Assembly (NCBI RefSeq): GCF_000744225.1
Contig: NZ_JQLN01000004.1
Span: 496,001 to 560,000, forward strand
From: Kitasatospora mediocidica KCTC 9733
GTDB taxonomy: Bacteria; Actinomycetota; Actinomycetes; Streptomycetales; Streptomycetaceae
DNA length: 64,000 nucleotides
Direction: 5' to 3'
Position 1 is the stretch's first letter. Each line of letters opens with the position of its first letter. The notes below the pieces were generated by a model. It did no database searches and was not told the origin of the DNA. It saw only the letters and a program-made list of their open reading frames with translations. Of this stretch, positions 19,401 through 27,500 are shown one piece after another. The position numbers were made by a program, and so were the translations under genes.

Positions 19401-22400
19401 AGACCCCGCAGACCTGGCTCGACAACCAGGTCTACGACTCGGCGCGGGGCCTGCACTACGACTGGGACGCGGTGGAGCAGCTGTTCCCCGCAGGAGCCCT
19501 GGACGCGATGTTCGCCGCGTACGGAGAGCTGTTGGGCTGGCTGGCCGAGTCCGACTGGGACGCCCCCGTCCCCGATCTGCTGCCGGCCGGCCAACGCGCC
19601 GTCCGGGCCGGTGTCAACAGCACGGCCGGGCCGCTGCCGACCGCCGCGCTGCACGAGCCGTTCTTCGCGCTGGCCGAGCGCGAGCCGGACCGGACGGCCT
19701 GCCACTGGGCCGGTGGACGGCTCGACTACGGCCAACTCGCCCTGCGGGCCCGGCGGATCGCCGCGCTGCTGCGCGCGAACGGCGTCCGTCCGGGCTGCGC
19801 CGTGGCCCTGCACCTCCCCAAGGGGCCGGACCAACTCGCAGCGGTGCTTGGCGTGTTGGCCACCGGCGCGGCCTACGTTCCGGTCGGCGTGGACCTGCCC
19901 GTCACGCGGCGCGAGCGGCTCTACCGCAACGCCGGGGTCCACTGCGTCCTGACCGCGACGGCGCACGCGGAGCCGGCTCCCGAGGGGGTCGCCGTGCTCG
20001 CCATCGGGGAGTACGAGCGGTACGAGCCGCTGGCGGGTCCGGTGGCGGTGGCGGGCGACGCGCTCGCGTACGTCATCTTCACCTCCGGTTCCACCGGCGA
20101 ACCCAAGGGCGTGGAGGTGAGCCACCGGGCGGCGGCGAACACCGTCCAGGACGTCAACGAGCGGTTCGCCGTCGGACCTGACGACCGCGTCCTGGCCGTC
20201 TCCGCCCTGGACTTCGACCTCTCCGTCTACGACATCTTCGGCCCGCTCAGCACCGGCGCCGCCCTTGTCCTCATCGGCGAGGACGAACGGCGCGACGCCG
20301 AACGCTGGCTCGACCTCGCCCACCGGCACCGGGTGACCCTCTGGAACACCGTCCCCACCCTCCTCGACATGCTGCTCACCGCGGCCGAATCCCGACCGCT
20401 CCCCGACTCGCTGCGGCTGGCGCTGGTCTCCGGCGACTGGGTCGGCCTCGACCTGCACCCGCGCCTCACCACCCGGCTGCCGCACTGCCGACTGATCGCG
20501 CTGGGCGGCGCCACCGAAGCCGCCATCTGGTCCAACTCCTGGGAGATCACCGGGATCCCGGCACACTGGACGTCCGTCCCGTACGGACATCCGCTGCGCA
20601 ACCAGTGCTACCGCGTGGTCGACGCGCAGGGCCGCGACTGCCCCGACCTCGTCCCGGGCGAGCTCTGGATCGGCGGTCTCGGCCTGGCCGACGGCTACCG
20701 GGGGGATCCGGACCGGACCGCCGAGAAGTTCGTCCAGCACGACGGCACCGGCTGGTACCGCACCGGCGACCTCGGCCGCTACCACGGCGACGGGACCCTG
20801 GAGTTCCTCGGCCGCACGGACCACCAGCTCAAGATCAACGGCCACCGCCTCGAACCCGGCGAGATCGAAGCCGCCCTGGAGAGCCACCCGGGCGTGCGCC
20901 GAGCCGTGGTGACCGTCGACGACCGCGGTGCGCGGCGGCAGTTGGTGGCGCACGTTGTGGCCGAGGGCGGCCACCAGGTCGCCGCCGAGGTGCTACGGGC
21001 CTTCCTGGCCGAGCGGTTGCCCCGGCACGCGGTGCCGCACGCCGTCGCGTTCTGGGACGAACTCCCGCTCACCGCCAACGGCAAGGTCGACCGGGCGGCT
21101 CTCACCGCCCACGCCGTCCCGGCTCAGGTCCCGTCCCTCGCCAGCCAACTGCCTGAGACTCCGGCTGAGTTGCTGGTGGCCGCGGTCTGGTCCGAGGTGC
21201 TGGGAGTGCCCGCGCCCTCGTGCGACGGCAACTTCTTCACCCTGGGCGGCGACTCGCTGCTGGCCACCAAGGTGGTGACCCGGCTGCGCACGGCCGGCGT
21301 CGCGGGCGCCGCGATCAGCGCGCTGTTCACGGCGCCGCAACTCGCGGAGTTCGCCGCGACGCTGACGCTGGAGGGCGAGCCGTCGGCCGTCGGCGTCCGG
21401 CCCGCCGGCATCACCGCCGACCCGGCCGCGCGCCATCAGCCGTTCCCGCCGACCGAACTGCAACGCGCCTACTGGGTCGGGCGGTCCTCGGCCTTCACCC
21501 TGGGCGGCGTCGGGTCCTACTACTACTGCGAGTTCGACGCGAGCGAGCTCGACCTCGCCCGGCTGGAGGACGCCTGGAACCGGCTGATCGAGCGCCACGA
21601 GATGCTGCGCGTGGTGTTCGACGAGGACGGCAGCCAGCGGGTCATGCCCGTGGTCCCCCGCCTGACCATCCCGCTCGCCGAGGCCACCGGCGAGACCCGA
21701 CTCACCGCGCTGCGCGAGGAGATGTCCCACCAGCTCCTCGACCCGTCGACCTGGCCGCTCTTCGACGTCCGCGCTGCCCGCCACGAGGACGGCCGCACCC
21801 GGGTCGGCATCGGTCTCGACTACCTGGTGGTCGACGGGCTGAGCATGATGATCCTTTTCTCCGAGCTCGACCGGCTCTACCGCGACCCGGACGCCCAACT
21901 CCCGCCGATCGGCGTCTCCTTCCGCGACTACGCCTGCCAGGTCGCACCGGACCCGACCGAACTCGACCGCTCACTGAGCTACTGGCAACAGCGGATCCCG
22001 CAGCTGCCGCCCGCGCCGGCCCTGCCGCTCGCCGTCGACCCCGCGACCGTCGACCGGCCGCGCTTCGTCCGCCGCGAGACCTGGCTCGCCCCCGAGCAGT
22101 GGCAGGCGCTCCAGGCCCGGGCCCGGCAGCACGGCTTCACGCCGTCCGCCCTGTTGCTCGCGTGCTACGCGGAGGTGCTCGGCGCCTGGAGTCTCGACCC
22201 CGAACTGACCCTGGCGCTCACCCTGTTCGACCGCCGCGACGTGCATCCCGACATCGAGCGGGTGCTCGGCGACTTCACCTCGCTGCTGCCGGTCGCCCAC
22301 CGGCCGGAGCCGGGCGAGTCGTTCGAAGCCAGGGTCCGGCGGTTGCAGGACCGACTGTGGCGCGACCTCGACCACCGCGGCGCTCCCGTCCTCGGCCTGC

Positions 22401-24505
22401 TGCGCGCGGAGGCGGGAGCGGCGGGCGCGGCCGGGGCGACCCTGCCCGTGGTGTTCACCAGCGCGCTCGGGGTGGCCGACGAGCTCAGCGACGGACTGCG
22501 CCGGCCGGTCTGGAGCGTGTCGCAGACGCCGCAGGTCTGGCTGGACGAACAGGTGATGGTCCGCGACGGCGGCCTGCTGGTCACCTGGGACGCGGTGGAG
22601 GAACTGTTCCCCGCCGGGATGCTCGACGCGATGTTCGCCGCGCACGGCGACCTGCTCGACTGGGCCTGCCGGGCGGACTGGTCCGCCCCGCGCCCCGCGC
22701 TGCTCCCCGTGGCGCAGCGCGCCGTCCGTGCCGCCGTCAACGCGACGGCCGGGCCGCTGCCGAGCGGGCCGCTGCACGGGGACTTCTTCGCCCGGGCGGC
22801 GGCCGACCCCGGCCGCTGCGCCCTGCGCTGGGGTGCGGACGGGCGGCTGACCTACGGCGAACTGGCCGAACGCGCGCTGCGGATCGCGGCGTTGCTGCAC
22901 GCCGGTGGCCTGCGGCCGGCCGAACCGGTGGCGGTGAGCCTGCCGAAGGGCCCCGACCAGATCGCCGCGGTGCTGGGGGTACTCGCCGCCGGCGGCGCCT
23001 ACCTGCCGATCGGGCCGGAGCAGCCCGGCGCTCGGCGCGCCCGGATGCTGGCGACCGGCGGCGCGCGGTTCACGCTCTCGGCGGCCGAGGTCGCCGCGGC
23101 ACCCGCGTACGAGCCGTTGGCGGGTCCGGTGGCGGTGGCGGGCGACGCGCTCGCGTACGTCATCTTCACCTCCGGCTCCACCGGCGAGCCGAAGGGCGTC
23201 GAGATCACCCACCGGGCCGCCCTGAACACCGTCCAGGACATCAACGAGCGGTTCACCGTCGGACCCGACGACCGCCTCCTGGCCCTCTCCGCCCTCGACT
23301 TCGACCTCTCCGTCTACGACATCTTCGGCCCGCTCAGCACCGGCGCCGCCCTCGTCCTCCCGCACGAGGACGACCGCCGCAACCCCGAGGCCTGGCTCAC
23401 CCTCATCGACGACCACCGGGTCACGCTCTGGAACAGCGTCCCCACCCTGCTCGACATGCTCCTCACAGCGGCCCGGCCCCACCAGCCGCTCACCCACCTG
23501 CGGCTCGCCCTGGTCTCCGGCGACTGGGTCGGCCTCGACCTGCACCCCCGCCTCACCAGCCACCTCCCGCACTGCCGCCTGATCGCCCTGGGCGGCGCCA
23601 CCGAGGCCGCCATCTGGTCCAACAGCTGGGAGGTAACCGGGATCCCGGCGCACTGGACGTCCATCCCCTACGGCCACCCGTTGCGCAACCAACACCACCG
23701 CACCACCGGACCGCACGGCCACGACACCCCCGACTGGGTCCCCGGCGAACTCTGGATCGCCGGCGCCGGCCTCGCCGCCGGCTACCGGGGCGACCCCACC
23801 CGGACCGTCGAGAAGTTCGTCCGGCACGACGGCGTGCGCTACTACCGCACCGGCGACCTCGCCCGCTACCACCCCGACGGGACCCTGGAGTTCCTCGGCC
23901 GCACGGACCACCAGCTCAAGATCAACGGCCACCGCCTCGAACCCGGCGAGACCGAGGCGGCGCTCACCGCGTACCCCGCCGTGCGGCAGGCCGTCGTCGT
24001 GGCCGTCGGCGAGCGCGGCGGCCACCGTCTGCACGCCTTCGTCACGGCCGACGGTCCCGAGCACCCCCAACCGGCCGCCGTGCAGGGCTTCCTGGTCGAC
24101 CGACTGCCGCCGTACGCCCGCCCGAGCACGATCACCGTGCTCGACGCGCTCCCGCTGACCGGCAACGGCAAGGTCGACCGGGCGAAGCTCAAGTCCCTGG
24201 CGTCGGAGGCCGGTTCCACCCCGCCGACCGGGCAGGCCGCGCGCGGCCCGGTCGAAACGACGCTGGCCGAGCTGTGGGGCGGCCTGCTCGGCAGAGCCGC
24301 CGTCCCCCGCGACGCCACGTTCTTCGCCCTGGGCGGCGACAGTCTCCAGGCGACCCGGCTGGTCCAGCGGCTGCGCGACCGGTTCGGCTGCGAGATCTCG
24401 CTGCGCCAGCTGCTCAGCACGCCCACGATCGCAGGACTCGCGACGCTCATCGAGCACCAGATCCTCGGCACCGAGGACGACGACACAGAGGACGGCTCCC
24501 TTTGA
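13463..24505 (+). CDS. Three-module NRPS: ArCP-Cy-A(MT*)-PCP-Cy-A-PCP-Cy-A-PCP
   Basis: 3,680 residues from ATG 13463; the frame is open to 13262 but that stretch is AT-rich and not protein-like. Domains: aryl carrier (22-88, Ser56 in GMDSI); Cy1 (125-560, D264/D269/S272); A1 (589-1490) split after A8 by a methyltransferase-like insert (about 1050-1440) with a degenerate SAM loop VLGAGGSR; PCP1 (Ser1552); Cy2 (1607-2040, E1740/D1745/S1748); A2 (2063-2540); PCP2 (Ser2598); Cy3 (2659-3080, D2786/D2791/S2794); A3 (3103-3570); PCP3 (Ser3627). All three A pockets read DLYNLSLIW, the cysteine code. The layout starts like pyochelin synthetase PchE, where the degenerate insert is tied to epimerisation. 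Product: salicyl-tris(thiazoline) on PCP3. Confidence 0.93.
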   Translation: MLSPQHGISATEHEAQPLARPSLTADALRNAVADLLGCEARDLLDTDDLAELGMDSIRTMTLAGWLRRQGVQVGFPALAQSPTLAQWSALADAHLPEPRARSAAVAEAGPAVDGSGQPVDPGAPFALTPMQHAYWIGRRDDQVLGSVGCHAYLEFDGVGLVPERLEAAVRTVLARHGMLRARFLEDGTQQIMPDSAWPGLLVHDLRDGPEQHVAGRLEQHTAERLAAVREALSHRRLRVEQGEVLDVQLSLLPGGATRLHLGVDLLVADVESIRILLADLTRAYHSPELLSPTEEFTFPHYLADHGARRAQARREAQAYWRDRLPDLPDGPGLPLATDPTRLAAAPRFTRRRHRLEPDAWRRFGDRARRGGTTPAMALAAAYAEVLGAFSESPRFLLSVPLFDRDAVHPAVPGMVADFTDLLLLTADVSADVSFLERARALQSEFRAVAAHSAYSGVDVLRDLARARETGEEQPRRAPVVFACTLGDDLIDAEVRQSIGELGWMISQTPQVWLDHQVYESQGGVDLCWDAVDDLFPAGLVDDMFDSYRELVDRLAAGRAWDGPVRPALPPRQRAVRARVNATGAPGADRPLHAGFFDRAAEHPDSPALLWGDDDAAPDATTAHGTTAHGTTTYGRMTYGTLARRALGVAAALRERGLRAAEPVAVSTARGADQIAAVLGVLAAGGSYVPVGVDQPDRRRRRILERAGVRLLLTDTAAPTGLPSTVSALDVATACAHPPLAGPVPVPADAPAYVIFTSGTTGDPKGVQVAHGAAANTVADLNERFSVGPRDRVLAVSALDFDLSVYDVFGLLSAGGALVLPAEAQRRDPRAWAELIARHGVTVWNSVPVLLDMLLTAAPVEPQLPGGLAGLRLALLSGDWIGLDLPGRLAGRSGQACRFVALGGATEASIWSNLFEVTEVPATWTSVPYGFPLRNQQFRVVGPTGLDRPDWVAGELWIGGAGVALGYLGDPGLTADRFVTHEDGRWYRTGDRGRYWPDGTLEFLGRIDRQIKIRGVRTELGEIEAALQAHPSVGRCTVAVLGEGPARRLAAVATPVAVDGRPARPALPPVPAPRAVAVAEPAPESAGPAGPRDQAGPAAPRDQAGPAAPRDQAGPVAPRDQADPEARVVEHVLARLAAGEAGVTAASAPLTELARRWGAPPGWQPLLRLWFDWLAARGVLTGDRHGYAAGPRLAAVCRPAASEAPPGGELTAVAQRLAQRIDELAAVVRGELDPSALLDDPVLAPEALAGLDAGADRAAAALVAELPSTAIPLEIAVLGAGGSRIARRLAAADDRHRCTLLDTSVSRLDAAQKLLADAPGRFAYRRLSGPLVPAELLGRFDVVVADNALHAYPDPAQGAQLGALLLAPGGLLLALERTALPPLALIAAALPTVGFTRLDPVRRDRRTPLLPAVDWHHLLARAGLVPSPARAGGPALPDGHLLLRAAKAPDAGLPTEDALREWLAARLPAAMIPDLLFGTAALPLTANGKVDRAALAGLLPAADPAGAGAGAARAAGDPPSGPLETALAALWCEVLGVGYVAREQSFFALGGDSLLATRLVSRLRGAGLAVELSAVFASPVLKDLAACLTHAPGAPHATVVADPGHRHDPFPPTDVQRAYWTGRAAGLPLGGVGAHYYVEFDGTGLDLDRLEEAWNRLIARHEMLRAVFDEHGDQRILADVPRVVIPVERPTADAAGDALGAFRTAMSHQVRDPARWPLVDLRALVYEQDGARRVRLGVSLENIVLDGRSMMIVLGELDRLYRTPDAALPPVDGLSFRDYLLQVAPSAAASEAARRYWTDRLADLPPAPRLPLAAHPSEVTAARFVRRSGLLPTARWQALTDRARTYGLTPSAVLLAGYAEVLGRWSAHPELTVNLTLFDREEVHPAVDDIVGDFTSLLLVAYQPAPGAGFLDRARALQRRLGEDLGHRAWSAVRVTRELARSQGVAEQAMPVVFTSALGTPRDLSLDLADWLLPRVWGVSQTPQTWLDNQVYDSARGLHYDWDAVEQLFPAGALDAMFAAYGELLGWLAESDWDAPVPDLLPAGQRAVRAGVNSTAGPLPTAALHEPFFALAEREPDRTACHWAGGRLDYGQLALRARRIAALLRANGVRPGCAVALHLPKGPDQLAAVLGVLATGAAYVPVGVDLPVTRRERLYRNAGVHCVLTATAHAEPAPEGVAVLAIGEYERYEPLAGPVAVAGDALAYVIFTSGSTGEPKGVEVSHRAAANTVQDVNERFAVGPDDRVLAVSALDFDLSVYDIFGPLSTGAALVLIGEDERRDAERWLDLAHRHRVTLWNTVPTLLDMLLTAAESRPLPDSLRLALVSGDWVGLDLHPRLTTRLPHCRLIALGGATEAAIWSNSWEITGIPAHWTSVPYGHPLRNQCYRVVDAQGRDCPDLVPGELWIGGLGLADGYRGDPDRTAEKFVQHDGTGWYRTGDLGRYHGDGTLEFLGRTDHQLKINGHRLEPGEIEAALESHPGVRRAVVTVDDRGARRQLVAHVVAEGGHQVAAEVLRAFLAERLPRHAVPHAVAFWDELPLTANGKVDRAALTAHAVPAQVPSLASQLPETPAELLVAAVWSEVLGVPAPSCDGNFFTLGGDSLLATKVVTRLRTAGVAGAAISALFTAPQLAEFAATLTLEGEPSAVGVRPAGITADPAARHQPFPPTELQRAYWVGRSSAFTLGGVGSYYYCEFDASELDLARLEDAWNRLIERHEMLRVVFDEDGSQRVMPVVPRLTIPLAEATGETRLTALREEMSHQLLDPSTWPLFDVRAARHEDGRTRVGIGLDYLVVDGLSMMILFSELDRLYRDPDAQLPPIGVSFRDYACQVAPDPTELDRSLSYWQQRIPQLPPAPALPLAVDPATVDRPRFVRRETWLAPEQWQALQARARQHGFTPSALLLACYAEVLGAWSLDPELTLALTLFDRRDVHPDIERVLGDFTSLLPVAHRPEPGESFEARVRRLQDRLWRDLDHRGAPVLGLLRAEAGAAGAAGATLPVVFTSALGVADELSDGLRRPVWSVSQTPQVWLDEQVMVRDGGLLVTWDAVEELFPAGMLDAMFAAHGDLLDWACRADWSAPRPALLPVAQRAVRAAVNATAGPLPSGPLHGDFFARAAADPGRCALRWGADGRLTYGELAERALRIAALLHAGGLRPAEPVAVSLPKGPDQIAAVLGVLAAGGAYLPIGPEQPGARRARMLATGGARFTLSAAEVAAAPAYEPLAGPVAVAGDALAYVIFTSGSTGEPKGVEITHRAALNTVQDINERFTVGPDDRLLALSALDFDLSVYDIFGPLSTGAALVLPHEDDRRNPEAWLTLIDDHRVTLWNSVPTLLDMLLTAARPHQPLTHLRLALVSGDWVGLDLHPRLTSHLPHCRLIALGGATEAAIWSNSWEVTGIPAHWTSIPYGHPLRNQHHRTTGPHGHDTPDWVPGELWIAGAGLAAGYRGDPTRTVEKFVRHDGVRYYRTGDLARYHPDGTLEFLGRTDHQLKINGHRLEPGETEAALTAYPAVRQAVVVAVGERGGHRLHAFVTADGPEHPQPAAVQGFLVDRLPPYARPSTITVLDALPLTGNGKVDRAKLKSLASEAGSTPPTGQAARGPVETTLAELWGGLLGRAAVPRDATFFALGGDSLQATRLVQRLRDRFGCEISLRQLLSTPTIAGLATLIEHQILGTEDDDTEDGSL
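15320..15379 (+). repeat. 15-nt tandem repeat inside the first A domain
   Basis: Four in-frame 15-nt units at 15320, 15335, 15350 and 15365 encode TTAHG, TTAHG, TTTYG and RMTYG. The first two are identical at DNA level. The last unit forms the normal A1 core motif (MTYGTLARRA), so the others look like an expansion of it into the preceding loop. Confidence 0.8.
16730..16827 (+). repeat. 27-nt tandem repeat in the A1/insert linker
   Basis: About 3.6 copies of a 27-nt unit (copies at 16730, 16757, 16784 and a partial one at 16811) encode RDQAGPAAP repeats. It lies in the Pro/Ala-rich linker between the A8 motif and the degenerate methyltransferase-like insert of module 1. Copies 1 and 2 are identical; copy 3 differs near its end. 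Confidence 0.85.
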
Positions 24506-27500
24506 CGGTCAGCGAACTCATCGGTGAACTCATCGGTGAACTTGAGAACATCGGCGTCCGGTTGTGGGAGGAGGACGGGGTGCTGCGCTACCGCGCGCCT
24601 CGCCATGTGATGACCGAGGAGCGGCTCGCGCGGCTGCGGCAGCACAAGCCCGCCGTGCTCGAAGAGCTCCGCCGCGGCGCGGCCGGTCCGCGGCTCACCC
24701 ACGACCCGGCGGCCCGGTACGAGCCGTTCCCGCTCACCGACGTCCAGTCCGCGTACCTGCTGGGGCGCAGCAGTGCCTACGAGTACGGCGGCGTCGGCTG
24801 CCAGGCGTACCTGGAGGTCCGGTTCCCGGCCTTCGACCCGGCGCTGGTGGCCGACGCCTGGCGGCAGTTGACGGCGCGGCACGACGCGCTGCGGACCGTC
24901 GTGCACCAGGACGGCTACCAGCAGGTGCTGGCGACCGTGCCCGAGCAGCCCGTCCCGGTCACCGACGCCTGCTTCGGGTCGGCCGCCGAGCAGCGGCAGG
25001 CGATCGACACCGCCCGGGCCGAGCTCTCCGCCCGCGACTTCCGCCCCGACCAGTGGCCGCTGCACGAGCTGCGGGTCACCCGGACGGCGCTGCACGTCGT
25101 CGTCCATCTCGCGATCGACCTGCTGATCTGCGACTACGCCAGCGTCCAGCTGCTGCTGGGCGAGTTGGAGCAGCTCTGCCTGCGCCCCGGCACGCCGCTG
25201 CCCGAGCTGGGGATCGGCTACCGCGACTACCTCGCGGCCGAACGGCAGCTGCGCGACGGCAGGTTCGAGCAGGACCGGGCCTACTGGTGGGACCGGCTCG
25301 ACGAGGAACGGCCCGAGGGCGGTGACGCCGTCCCCTTGGCGCCCGCCCCGGCCCTGCCGCGCGCCACCGGGGTGCCCGGCGCCGGCGCCCCACGCTTCGA
25401 GCGCGTGCAGGCCCAGCTGCCCGCCGAGGACTGGCGGCAGCTGCGCGACCGGGCGGCCGCGCACGGCGTCACGCCGACCGTCGCCCTGCTCACCGCCTAC
25501 GCGGAGGTGGTCGGCCGGTGGAGCGGCCGGCCGCGCTTCACGCTGGACCTGCCGATGTTCAGCCGACTGCCACTGCATCCCGACGTCGGCCTGCTGGTAG
25601 GTGACTTCACCTCGGTGGAGCTGCTGACGGTGGACAGTTCGGCCGACGGGTCGTTCGCCTCCCGCGCGGCAGCCGTGCAGGCCCAGCTGTGGCTGGACCT
25701 CGACCACCGGAGCTGCTCCGGGGTCGAGGTGCTGCGCGAGCTCGGCCGGCGCCGGGGCCAGGACGCCGCGCTGATGCCGGTGGTGTTCACCAGCACCGTG
25801 GGCGTCGGCGGCGACGAAAGCACGGACGGCCCGGCCCGGTTGCGCGAGGGCGAGATCGTCCTCGGCAACAGCCGCACGCCGCACGTCTGGATCGACTGCC
25901 AGGTCATGGAGCACCGCGACGCCCTGCTGCTCGGCTGGGACGTCCGCCAGGGGGTCTTCCCCGACGGCCTGGCCGAGGACGCCTTCGCCGCCTTCGAGAC
26001 GGCCGTTCGACGGCTGGCCGACTCCGACCAGGCCTGGCAGCTCACCTCGGTCGTCGAACTGCCCGACGCCCAGCGCGAGCGGCGCGAGCGGGTCAACCGG
26101 ACCGCGCGCCCGCTGCCCGAAGGACTGCTGCACGCCGGTCTGGTGGCTCAGGCGCGTGCCACGCCCGACCGGATCGCCGTGATCGCGGGCTCGAACGAAC
26201 TGACGTATCGTCAACTGCTGTCCCGGGCTGCGGCGGTCGCCGAACAGCTGGCCACCGACGGCGACCCGGCGGGCCGGGTGGTCGCCGTGCTGATGGACAA
26301 GGGCTGGGAGCAAGTGGTCGCCATCCTCGGCACGTTGCTCGCCGGCGCGGCCTATCTGCCGCTCGACACCGATCAGCCGGCCGCCCGCCGGGATGCGATG
26401 CTGGCCGGCGCCGGGGTCGCCACGGTACTCGTCCAGCCCTGGTGCACGGCCGAGTTGCCTGGCCTGCGGATGCTGACCGTGGACGGGAGTGCGGAGTCGG
26501 CGGTGCGCGAGCCGCTGCGCGCCGCCGCGCCCGACGACCTCGCCTACGTGATCTACACCTCGGGCTCGACCGGTACGCCCAAGGGCGTGATGATCAGCCA
26601 CCGCGCGGCGCTGAACACCGTCGCCGACATCAACGACCGGTTCGCCGTCGGCCCGGACGACCGGGTGCTCGGCCTCGCCGCGCTGGGCTTCGACCTCTCG
26701 GTGTACGACGTCTTCGGGCCGCTGGCCCGCGGCGGCGCCCTGGTGCTGCCCGACCCGCGGCGCCGCGCCGACCCCGCGCACTGGGCCGACCTGACGGTCC
26801 GGCACGGGATCACCCTGTGGAACTCCGTTCCCGCCCAACTCCAAATGCTGGAAAGCTACCTGAGCTCCGAGGACAGCGCGGTCGGCTCGCTCCCGCTGCG
26901 CCTGGCCCTGCTCTCCGGCGACTGGATCCCGCTCCCGCTGACCGAGCGGATCGCCCGGCGGCTGCCGCACTGCGAGCTGGTCGGCCTCGGCGGCGCTACC
27001 GAAGCGGCCATCTGGTCGATCATCCACCCGATCGACCGGCAGCCGGTCGGCGCCTCCAGCGTCCCGTACGGCACGCCGCTGGCCAACCAGGGCTGGCACG
27101 TACTCGACGCCGAGCTGCACGACCGCCCGGATCTGGTGCCGGGCGAGCTGTACATCACCGGTGCCGGTCTCGCCCTCGGCTACCTCGGCGACACCACCCG
27201 GACCGCGGAGCGCTTCCGCGTCCACCCCCGCACCGGCGCGCGGATGTACCGCACCGGCGACCTCGGGCGCTATCTGCCGGACGGCGCCATCGAGTTGCTC
27301 GGCCGGATCGACGACCAGGTGAAGATCCGCGGCCACCGGGTCGAGCCCGCCGAACTCGCCGCGGCCGTCGAGTCCCACCCGGCGGTGGCGTCGGCGGTGG
27401 CACTGGTGTCGGGCGAGGACCCCGCGCAGCGGCGGCTGGCGGCCTTCGCCACCACCCGGCCCACCGAGCAGGCACCGGCGCCGAGCGGAGCCCGTGCGAT

